A DNA stretch of 64,000 nucleotides. It comes from Alteromonas aquimaris. GTDB lineage: Bacteria > Pseudomonadota > Gammaproteobacteria > Enterobacterales > Alteromonadaceae. Shown in pieces: positions 9,781-17,535 of this stretch. How positions within the stretch are numbered: position 1 is the stretch's first letter; each line of letters starts with the position of its first letter. Location: positions 310,001 through 374,000 of the forward strand of contig NZ_JAPFRD010000011.1 in NCBI RefSeq assembly GCF_026183695.1, read 5' to 3'. A program made the translations under genes and the position numbers. The notes beneath the pieces are model-generated. The model was not told the DNA's origin. It searched no databases and saw only the letters and a list, made by a program, of their open reading frames with translations.

Positions 9781-9796
9781 CTGTATAAATAAACAG
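9781..9796. promoter_or_regulatory. LexA box (SOS operator) for yebG
   Basis: CTGTATAAATAAACAG fits CTG-N10-CAG with an AT-rich centre. It is placed upstream of the minus-strand yebG gene, an established LexA regulon member. Confidence 0.85.
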
Positions 9797-9851
9797 TTGT
9801 TTTGATGGGGTATAAGTTAATAGCCAGTAACTTACTGGCGAAAGTAGTGTA

Positions 9852-10025
9852 TTACTTCTTTACGGGGCGTTTAGGGGGTTTGGGTGGTCCAACCGCTATT
9901 GTTCTCAATAAATTTTCTGAAGACATGAATATAGTTATAGCGTGATGGCCTCCATATACTTCCCCGGTTTCCTTTTCACTGAGCTCGAATAGTTTATTTG
10001 CTTTTTCTGGTTCGCAAATTTCCAT
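9852..10025 (-). CDS. Small peptide precursor with double-glycine leader (bacteriocin/pheromone-like)
   Basis: 57-residue ORF if started at the ATG at 10025, which has AAGGGA about 10 nt upstream. A longer TTG start at 10079 gives 75 residues but has no clear ribosome site. Residues 12-26 read LFELSEKETGEVYGG. They match the double-glycine leader consensus with L(-12), S(-11), E(-8), V(-4), G(-2) and G(-1). Cleavage would release a 31-residue peptide beginning HHAITIF and ending in a Pro/Lys-rich tail (GPPKPPKRPVKK, preceded by AV). Such leaders are normally cut and exported by C39-peptidase ABC transporters; none is in this window. The gene is divergent from the HTCS sensor gene. No family is recognised for the mature part, and a bacteriocin, a signalling peptide or chance resemblance are all possible. 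Confidence 0.5.
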   Translation of the reverse strand: MEICEPEKANKLFELSEKETGEVYGGHHAITIFMSSENLLRTIAVGPPKPPKRPVKK

Positions 10026-10135
10026 GTGTAGTTTATCCCTTATATTGATTTGATGAATAGAATCTGATATTTCTATCAAAAGCTAGCGTATACTGTCCAA
10101 ATTATCTCTCATAGCAGTAATACGGAAGACAAGGA

Positions 10136-13100
10136 ATGTCAAAAATGAGACGGGTTGTACAATTTTTAATTTTTAAGATTATCTTGGCTCATTGCGCGTA
10201 TGTCGCTGCAGGTTCCACCAATACTTTGAGTACGACCCACTCTTTTAAAGAAATGATAACAGGGTCCCTGCTATCCATCGAGTCCACAAAAAATGGGATC
10301 TGGTTAGGCGGAGAAAATGGGTTATACGGAATAGTTGGTAAGCAGACTTATCATTTTTGCGCAAAAAAAACGCTAATAACAAAAAGTTATATTTCGGCCC
10401 TTAAGAGTATCGGAGAGCATGAGTTACTGGTGTCAGTTTTTGGTAACGGCCTTTTTCGCTTTGACACTATTTCTCACCAATTCCAGCAAATATCACCTCA
10501 TCTGGAGGACCTAAAGTACGTTTGGGACATTGATCTCAGCGGAACCAATATCGCAATTTCCACAATCGATAATATTTATCTACTAGACGCGCAAACCCTC
10601 GCAGTCACTAAAAATCTTAAAGAAAGCGGCATAGTTGTTGGAGACAATGTTCTGAATCTCCAGTTTTCTCCCTCAGGTGATACGTTATGGTGGATAGATC
10701 GCAAAAAGGGATTACATTCCTACGCCTTAGATTCGTCCGCTTGGTTGTTATTTGGCATTGAACGATACTTCAGAAATACGAGGGAGTTAACTTCGATTTT
10801 CGTCGAAGAAGAGAATGTCTATATAGGCACGGATAATTCATTAAAAATATTTGACGTAAAAACGAGTGAAATTACCTCGATTTCCCAAAGACCGGATGAG
10901 AATTCTAAGGTTGTTTCGCCAGTTCGTTACATTGCAAGGGACAATAAAGATAATTTGTGGGTAGCTGCTGAACGATTGTACCAATTCGATAAAACTTCAT
11001 CGAAGTTAATCTCTCCTGCAAAGCAATATCCTCTCTTTGAAAGTCAAGATTTGGGGGAAATATATAAAATTGAAATTACGAATAAAGGCGATATCTATGT
11101 ATTAGAAGCGAAAAACGGCTTAGCAATATTACCTGTTTTATCCGGAGCTGTTTCTTATGTAGGTGGTGAAAAAAACTTGATTTCAACATCTATAGACTCC
11201 GCTTTATTCACATCAGACGATGAGTTTATCTTCTCTACAAAAAGCCAAGTAGGATGGTATAACTCATTAGATAAAACCTATCGTGGAATAGATGTTGGTA
11301 CCCCCAAGCAATTAACTGTAATTGCAGGAGATGCAAATGCGATAACAGCAGCGGACGATAGTGGAGCTCTGTTTACAATCAATCGTGACGGCGATACTCG
11401 CAAAGCTGATTCACCGTTTATAATGCAAACAGGGAAGATACTTCAGATAGAGAAAGATCCCCAGGGTAGGCTCATCTACATTCATGAAACTGACGAAAAA
11501 GATTATTTAATTCGTCATGCTAAGTATGGAGATGAAAAGCTTCTCACTGGTTCAATATATACTTTCCAGCGTTCTATTGGTGAAAATATTTATGTGGCTG
11601 CCCACGGTCAAGGCATTTATCGTATTCAAAAAAACGGTGTCACCAAGAAACTTGCGCAAAAATATAACTTCGACGTAAGCAGCATCGACTGTATTTTTGT
11701 AGACTCAAAAAATAATTTATTCGTTTGTACATCTGGCAATGGTTTGATGAAGTATTCAAAATCTTCCGACCAATTCAAGAGAGTACAGGCGATTAAATCA
11801 AATTATATTAGGGCAATCTCCGAAATCAATGCACACGTGTATTTATTGGCTACCAATATAGGATTGTTCTATTACGATGCCACCCGGAGTCGATCTTTCC
11901 GCCTCGGTTCTGAATTTGGAATTCCTGATACCGATTTCGCGTACAAAGGAATTTATACGTCGAAGACGCGGACTTTAGTGGTCGGGGATAACCTAAATTA
12001 TCTGATTGATAATCAAAAATTGATCGATTCGATTGAAGAAACCGCTCAGAGAATCAATCACGTTATTATCTCTTCCTTTTCTGCATTCGATGAAGAAACG
12101 AATCTTCTAAAGCCCATTAATTCACGGTTTTATGAGGCAATAAAATCAGGCGAGAAACTTGAATTGAGCAATGACGAATTCATGTTCGAATTGGGGTTGA
12201 GCGTGGCCAATTTCCTAGAGCGTGAGCGCCTTCAAATTGAATATCGACTGCGTGGATTGACAGAGGAATGGACTCATTTCTCTGACTCCTCGGCTCAGAT
12301 CGTTTATTCATCTTTGCCTTTTGGCAACTATATATTTGAGACACGGGTAGTTGATGCACGAAGTGATGCAATTCAACCTATCTCTAAATTAACGATCCGC
12401 GTCCTGCCGCCCTTCTGGCTTTCTCCACTCGCTTTTATTGTTTACCTTTTAGTATCGAGTGTCACTGGGTTAGCGCTGTTTCGACGCTACCGTCGCAAAT
12501 TAGCAGTTCAGGCAAATGCGTTACATGACACAGTAAATGGAAGCCAGTGTCTATCTTCAGATAATAGTAAAACGATCCGTAGCGCCTTAGAGCAAAAACA
12601 ACGATTATTTACCAATATTTCCCATGAACTTAGAACTCCGTTAGCGCTCGTCCTGGGGCCGTTAAAACAGGTAAAAGGTAAACCTAATGATAGGGAGAAT
12701 CCTCAGCGTCTTGCACTTGCCTTAGATAATGCTGTTAAATTGGAAAAGCTGGTCGATCATCTGCTGGAAATTGAGCAAGTTGAAAGCTTGTGTGAAAACG
12801 AACGAAAATCCTACGATATCAAAGCAGATATACCGGCGATTTTAGCAAATGTCAGACCTTTGGCAGATTACAAGCAGCAGGAGTTTGTGAGCTCAATTCG
12901 GGGGAAAGGACGAATTTCCCTGATTGCCGATTCGTTAGAGAAAATTTGTCATAATCTGGTATCTAATGCGGTTAAGTACACCGATACACATGGAAAAGTA
13001 AAGATTGATGTGACATGTCAGGAGTTACATCTGGTTATTAAAGTCTCTGATACAGGATGCGGTATCCCTGAGGAGGACGTCTCACGGATTTTTAACCGCT

Positions 13101-14134
13101 TCGCCCGTGGTAAACATGAAACGGAAGTGGTTGGTTCGGGGGTTGGTTTAGCGTTAGTTAAAGAGTTGATTTTAGCGAATCAAGGGTGGATTGACGTCTC
13201 CAGCAGAGAGGGTAAAGGCAGCATATTCACGGTCTATTTGCCATTGCACTCAACGTCATTTCTGCTAACTGCATCTATCAGTCAACAAGCGCAAAGTCCA
13301 AGAGTTTTAGCGTTACCAAAACCCAGCGACCTACCAGAAAACAAGACAGTGATTCTGCTGGTTGAAGATAACGAAGACATGCGCGCATATCTTTATTCAC
13401 TTTTGAAACAAAAATATACGTGTTTACTCGCTCGTCATGGTATCGAAGCGATGAGTATTGTAAAAACTGTCACGCCTGCATTGATTATCACAGATTATAT
13501 GATGCCTGTTATGGATGGTCTCACACTGGCAGACAGGCTCAAGGCGAAGGAAAATTTCGCGCATATTCCTATTATCCTGTTAACTGCGAGGGGGGATAGC
13601 GTAACGCAGACCAAGAGTCTAAATGCACGCATAGAACACTGTCTAATCAAACCGGTTACCGATGAAGCGCTAATGTTGCGCGTTGAGAATTTGCTGGAGC
13701 AGCGACAACGTCTGCGAGATTCGCTTCTAGCCTCTGCGGAATCTGACCATGCTAGCGATGAGTCAGCTGATCTTCCTTCCTATGAGTGCGATAAGGATCA
13801 GGCATTTTATGCGAGGTTTATTGCTATCGTGGAGAAATTTTATCAAGAGGAATCATTTAATCGTGCGCAGGCAGCAAGTGAATTGGCTGTCAGTGAAAGA
13901 CAGCTAAACCGAAAACTCGCTTCGCTGCTTGAATACAATTTCACAGAATATTTAAAAAATTACCGATTGAAAAAGTCAAAAGCATTATTACGCAGCGGGC
14001 AGCAAATTACGCAAATAGCATTAGATGTAGGTTTTAACTCTACAAGTTATTTTTCCTCTCGTTTCAAAGCAATGTACGGTATGAGCCCAAGTCAGTACCA
14101 AGAAATGCATATTGAAGAGAAAAAGCGTGCATAA
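10136..14134 (+). CDS. Hybrid two-component system protein (HTCS: propeller sensor, kinase, receiver, AraC output)
   Basis: Single-chain two-component regulator of 1332 residues spanning the inner membrane. It has a signal/anchor segment (about 1-25), then a long periplasmic region of Reg_prop-type beta-propeller repeats, then a Y_Y_Y domain (about 665-750). A transmembrane helix lies at about 762-782. The HisKA domain has His830 in ISHELRTPL, and the HATPase has GSGVGLAL. The receiver domain has Asp1120 in ITDYMMP, and the AraC helix-turn-helix pair spans about 1225-1325. All catalytic residues are present. HTCS proteins usually sense oligosaccharides and switch on polysaccharide-utilisation genes, and are best known in Bacteroidota. 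An alternative start at 10145 has better spacing from AAGGA. The adjacent DUF5916 gene is a possible target; this is inference. Confidence 0.92.
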   Translation: MSKMRRVVQFLIFKIILAHCAYVAAGSTNTLSTTHSFKEMITGSLLSIESTKNGIWLGGENGLYGIVGKQTYHFCAKKTLITKSYISALKSIGEHELLVSVFGNGLFRFDTISHQFQQISPHLEDLKYVWDIDLSGTNIAISTIDNIYLLDAQTLAVTKNLKESGIVVGDNVLNLQFSPSGDTLWWIDRKKGLHSYALDSSAWLLFGIERYFRNTRELTSIFVEEENVYIGTDNSLKIFDVKTSEITSISQRPDENSKVVSPVRYIARDNKDNLWVAAERLYQFDKTSSKLISPAKQYPLFESQDLGEIYKIEITNKGDIYVLEAKNGLAILPVLSGAVSYVGGEKNLISTSIDSALFTSDDEFIFSTKSQVGWYNSLDKTYRGIDVGTPKQLTVIAGDANAITAADDSGALFTINRDGDTRKADSPFIMQTGKILQIEKDPQGRLIYIHETDEKDYLIRHAKYGDEKLLTGSIYTFQRSIGENIYVAAHGQGIYRIQKNGVTKKLAQKYNFDVSSIDCIFVDSKNNLFVCTSGNGLMKYSKSSDQFKRVQAIKSNYIRAISEINAHVYLLATNIGLFYYDATRSRSFRLGSEFGIPDTDFAYKGIYTSKTRTLVVGDNLNYLIDNQKLIDSIEETAQRINHVIISSFSAFDEETNLLKPINSRFYEAIKSGEKLELSNDEFMFELGLSVANFLERERLQIEYRLRGLTEEWTHFSDSSAQIVYSSLPFGNYIFETRVVDARSDAIQPISKLTIRVLPPFWLSPLAFIVYLLVSSVTGLALFRRYRRKLAVQANALHDTVNGSQCLSSDNSKTIRSALEQKQRLFTNISHELRTPLALVLGPLKQVKGKPNDRENPQRLALALDNAVKLEKLVDHLLEIEQVESLCENERKSYDIKADIPAILANVRPLADYKQQEFVSSIRGKGRISLIADSLEKICHNLVSNAVKYTDTHGKVKIDVTCQELHLVIKVSDTGCGIPEEDVSRIFNRFARGKHETEVVGSGVGLALVKELILANQGWIDVSSREGKGSIFTVYLPLHSTSFLLTASISQQAQSPRVLALPKPSDLPENKTVILLVEDNEDMRAYLYSLLKQKYTCLLARHGIEAMSIVKTVTPALIITDYMMPVMDGLTLADRLKAKENFAHIPIILLTARGDSVTQTKSLNARIEHCLIKPVTDEALMLRVENLLEQRQRLRDSLLASAESDHASDESADLPSYECDKDQAFYARFIAIVEKFYQEESFNRAQAASELAVSERQLNRKLASLLEYNFTEYLKNYRLKKSKALLRSGQQITQIALDVGFNSTSYFSSRFKAMYGMSPSQYQEMHIEEKKRA

Positions 14135-14171
14135 TCAGGTAGGCTAAGTAAAAAAACACAAGGCAACAAGC

Positions 14172-14861
14172 ATGTGCGGATTCATCCAACGCGTAACCGA
14201 CAACCCCACCATTATTGATTTGCTGGAAGAAGTAGGGTTGGGTGACTTGGTGCCTCATTTCGCTGCACAATCTTCTTCCCTGCTAAATTTTTATCCTGCC
14301 TTTGGCGGTAATGCTTCACGGCAGATCACGTCACTGATTACTGCACCCGATAACATCATCGATGCCACCTGGTGGTTCGATTGTCAAAGCGATGGTGACA
14401 GTTTAGCTATCGGCAAGCGCACGACATTTAACGCCAGAAATTTAGAGAGTGGCTTTTGGCGTACGGCGCTTAAACGGCATCGCGGCATTGTTCTGGCTAC
14501 TGCCATTGGCGAGTCTAACCCAGTTGGGAAGAGTAAGCAGCACTATTTTATGCAGGGCCGGCGAGCATTTATGCTAGGGGCGCTATATCGATCTTTTGAC
14601 AATGGAAAGTACGCATGTGCCGTTATCACACGGCCTCCTCATGAACGCTTCAGTAATTTTCATGAGAAATCTTTCCCATTTTTCTTACCCTTCGATAAAG
14701 ATTTTATCCAGGACTGGTTGTCGGGGGAGCCATTACATCCGGCTTCGACGCAGGAGTTGGAACAGCCAAAACTTCATGTAGATCTAGAGGTTACGCCCGT
14801 TAAAACGTTTAAAGCCGCTGAGCCCACGGGGCCAGCCCATTTGCTGGAGGCAGACATATAA
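14172..14861 (+). CDS. Divergent SRAP (YedK/HMCES-like) protein
   Basis: 229-residue protein of the SOS-response-associated peptidase family, whose members crosslink to abasic sites in single-stranded DNA through Cys2. The start is MCGF, leaving Cys2 after Met removal. Further family positions visible are Asn in TFNARNLES (N87), Glu in AIGESNP (E114) and His in NFHEKSFPFF (H164), matching the YedK Asn75, Glu105 and His160 positions. It is divergent: the GLIPxW region before the NAR motif is reduced to TWWF plus a short stretch, and the usual HxRMP is HEKSF. It starts 37 bp after the HTCS stop. I see no LexA box in front of it. Confidence 0.75.
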   Translation: MCGFIQRVTDNPTIIDLLEEVGLGDLVPHFAAQSSSLLNFYPAFGGNASRQITSLITAPDNIIDATWWFDCQSDGDSLAIGKRTTFNARNLESGFWRTALKRHRGIVLATAIGESNPVGKSKQHYFMQGRRAFMLGALYRSFDNGKYACAVITRPPHERFSNFHEKSFPFFLPFDKDFIQDWLSGEPLHPASTQELEQPKLHVDLEVTPVKTFKAAEPTGPAHLLEADI

Positions 14862-14996
14862 CCCCTATTGGCACCCAGCGGTAAAAGTTTATCTTCTCTG
14901 CTAATCGCACTTTCGAGGTAAGTCATCGCGAAAATAACCCATTATTTCAAAATTTTGGCATACTTCGCCCGCATTTTAATTTTGAGGAAGCGAAGT

Positions 14997-17390
14997 ATGC
15001 TTATACGCCTGAGTGCGATTCTGGCCTACCTTTTGATTTCGGCAGCAAGCGCAAGCGAACCAGCCCCTGATACGTTACCTGATACGGACTCACCAAAAGA
15101 CCAAACAGAAATAGAGCATACTGAATCAAGGTCTGATAATTTATTTGGAAAGGATGAGCTTAAACAAGCGTTTGTCCCCTTTTTAGATGGGGCCATTGCA
15201 GTAGATGCGAAGCTGGATGAACCTCAATGGCAACAGGCAAACCACTTCACCTTAGATTTTGTCACCCAGCCATTCGATAATACGGCCGCACCAGTGAAAA
15301 CCGATGTGTACGTATTTGAAGACGGAGAAAACCTCTACGTAGGATTTATCGCACATGATCCTAATCCCGCAGAAATAAGTGGCTTTTATCGTGACAGAGA
15401 CAAAATCTGGAGCAATGATCTTGTTGGCCTCAAGCTAGATACATTCAATAACGAGCGCTTGGCTTATCAGTTTTTTGTTAATCCTCACGGCGTTCAGGCT
15501 GACGCTATTGAAAATGAAATGACCAAATCGGAAAGTGATAGCTGGAATGCCATCTGGAACTCCGCAGGTCAAATCACCGAGTCAGGCTATGTAGTTGAGC
15601 TAGCTATCCCATTACGAGCGATGAATTTTGACGAACAAGCAGACCGTAAAATTTGGGGAGCAGAATTTGTACGTTTTTATCCACGCGAAGAACGCTTCCG
15701 AATTTCCAATTTACCCTTTGATCGTAATAACGAGTGTGTGTTGTGCCAAATGGGAGAGATTGAAGGGTTTAATAACGCCACGCAGGGCAATAATCTCGCG
15801 ATAATCCCCACCTTGGTGCTGGGCACAGGTCGAGAACGAGAGGTATTTGCCGATAAAGACTGGCAATCAGTCGATAATCAGGAGGTGGGCGTTGATGTCA
15901 ATTGGGGTATTACACCGCAAATGTCGCTACAAGCCACGCTAAACCCTGATTTTTCTCAAGTAGAAGCCGATGTTGCACAAGTGAGCATCAACAACACGTT
16001 TTCGTTATATTTCGATGAACTTCGCCCATTTTTTGTGGAGAATGCAGGGTATTTCTCATCTAATCAGAATCTGGTTTATACCCGCAATATCAGCAATCCC
16101 GACTACGGCGCAAAACTGACAGGGCAGACTGGGGATCATACATTCGGTGTGTTTGTCGCAAACGATGAGAACACACAATTTATTGTGCCGGGCAATTTGA
16201 GTTCGAGTGTGGCATCGTTAAAGTCTGAGTCAGTCAACAGCGCGCTACGTTATCGATACGATGTTGATGAAGACTTTTCGGTCGGTTGGGTTTCTACCCT
16301 TAGAGACGCCGACGATTACCATAATTATGTTAACGGGGCTGATATTAAATATCGTTTCACTAACCAAGATACATTACGTGCACAGTATGTCATTTCTGAT
16401 ACTCAATATCCGTTCCTATTACATGAAGATTTTTGTGCGAACGATTGTACCCGTCCGTCAGATAATAGTGAGATTGCCTTGCGAACGCGTAAAAACAACG
16501 CTTTCATGGGTGAGTCATGGCGGGTCAATTATATCCATCAGGAGCGTGATTGGTTTTTTAAGGCGGATCACTTTGCTAATGACAGTGACTTTCGCGCTGA
16601 CTTAGGGTTTGAATCTAAGACAGACTTCCATAAATCCATTGTGGGTGGCGGATACATGTGGTGGAACGACACTGGGTGGTGGAATCGAATTCGCCTGAAC
16701 GGTGACTGGGATATCACCCATAACGATAAAGGCGAATTACTAGAAAGAGAGGTAGAAGCATACTTGAGTTTGCGTGGCACATACCAGTCCTACTTTGAAG
16801 TAGGTCATGTGAAGCGTGAACGGGTAGGGTTGCGCCACGATCCCTCTACGCTTGCCGTGCAGGGCAATACCGATTTGTTTAATGAATCCTCAAATAGCGT
16901 TTACGTCGAGACTCGTCCTAGCTCCTTGCTTTTCTTCAGTACTTTCACTCGCTTTGGCGATCAAATTGATTTTGCTAATAATCGCTTAGGCAAGCAGCTA
17001 TATGTGGAGTCACGTATGGACGTGAATATTGGTAGTCACGCTCAGCTCAGCGCCCGCCAAATCTACAGCGATTTGGATGTGGCGAATGCCAAGTTATTTA
17101 TCGCGCGTATCAGCGATATTCGTTTAACCTATCAATTTGATGCCCGACAGTTTTTGCGCTTGATAATGATTTATAACAATACCTCTCGTAATCAAGCGAA
17201 TTACCAAACTGAGGTCGATGCTTTTTCGCGCAACCTTGGCGCTCAGCTGCTTTATTCATATAAGGTAAATCCCTTAACGAAGTTCTTTGTAGGGGTTGGC
17301 ACAGCTGCTACAGAAGCGCCTAGTCTGGACGGATTACAAGCTTACGAACAATCTATTTTTATGAAATTCAGTTACGCCTGGCTTCAATAG
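14997..17390 (+). CDS. CBM9-like / DUF5916 outer-membrane protein
   Basis: 797-residue exported protein if started at the ATG at 14997, which has GAGGAAG just upstream and gives a clean signal peptide (MLIRLSAILAYLLISAASAS). An in-frame ATG at 14955 would add 14 residues in front of the signal and is less likely. The N-terminal part (about 50-230, with DAKLDEPQWQQA and LYVGFIAHDP) is a carbohydrate-binding family 9-like domain. The rest resembles the DUF5916 beta-barrel domain with many alternating aromatic strands and a terminal aromatic-rich strand. The role is unknown; it may bind or admit a polymer at the outer membrane. The HTCS two genes upstream may regulate it. Confidence 0.8.
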   Translation: MLIRLSAILAYLLISAASASEPAPDTLPDTDSPKDQTEIEHTESRSDNLFGKDELKQAFVPFLDGAIAVDAKLDEPQWQQANHFTLDFVTQPFDNTAAPVKTDVYVFEDGENLYVGFIAHDPNPAEISGFYRDRDKIWSNDLVGLKLDTFNNERLAYQFFVNPHGVQADAIENEMTKSESDSWNAIWNSAGQITESGYVVELAIPLRAMNFDEQADRKIWGAEFVRFYPREERFRISNLPFDRNNECVLCQMGEIEGFNNATQGNNLAIIPTLVLGTGREREVFADKDWQSVDNQEVGVDVNWGITPQMSLQATLNPDFSQVEADVAQVSINNTFSLYFDELRPFFVENAGYFSSNQNLVYTRNISNPDYGAKLTGQTGDHTFGVFVANDENTQFIVPGNLSSSVASLKSESVNSALRYRYDVDEDFSVGWVSTLRDADDYHNYVNGADIKYRFTNQDTLRAQYVISDTQYPFLLHEDFCANDCTRPSDNSEIALRTRKNNAFMGESWRVNYIHQERDWFFKADHFANDSDFRADLGFESKTDFHKSIVGGGYMWWNDTGWWNRIRLNGDWDITHNDKGELLEREVEAYLSLRGTYQSYFEVGHVKRERVGLRHDPSTLAVQGNTDLFNESSNSVYVETRPSSLLFFSTFTRFGDQIDFANNRLGKQLYVESRMDVNIGSHAQLSARQIYSDLDVANAKLFIARISDIRLTYQFDARQFLRLIMIYNNTSRNQANYQTEVDAFSRNLGAQLLYSYKVNPLTKFFVGVGTAATEAPSLDGLQAYEQSIFMKFSYAWLQ

Positions 17391-17426
17391 AAGATTATTG
17401 CCTGCCCCAACGTAATCCTTGTCATT

Positions 17427-17452
17427 GAGGGTGAACTTTTTAAGTCGCCCTC
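17427..17452 (+). other. Imperfect hairpin downstream of the DUF5916 gene
   Basis: GAGGGTGA pairs with TCGCCCTC (one G-T pair), with an inner CTT/AAG stem. It lies 36 bp past the DUF5916 stop. It may be a weak terminator, although no T tract follows. Confidence 0.4.
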
Positions 17453-17486
17453 TACGTACCTATCTCAAACTCTTATTCTTACCGTG

Positions 17487-17505
17487 CGACACGCAATCCG
17501 TGTCG
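17487..17505 (+). other. Perfect hairpin in the acnA leader
   Basis: CGACACG and CGTGTCG form a 7-bp stem with a 5-nt loop, ending 30 nt before the acnA start codon. It could shape the acnA mRNA 5' end or act as an operator. Function is unknown. Confidence 0.45.
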
Positions 17506-17535
17506 TGATGGCAACCTATTTCGAAAGGAGTCCCT

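Noticed and set aside
10026-10079. TTG-started 18-residue extension of the small peptide precursor
   Set aside because: No good ribosome site before TTG, while the internal ATG has AAGGGA at suitable distance and gives a normal leader length of 26.
14955-14996. Upstream ATG for the DUF5916 gene
   Set aside because: It would put 14 residues before the signal peptide; GAGGAAG supports the ATG at 14997.
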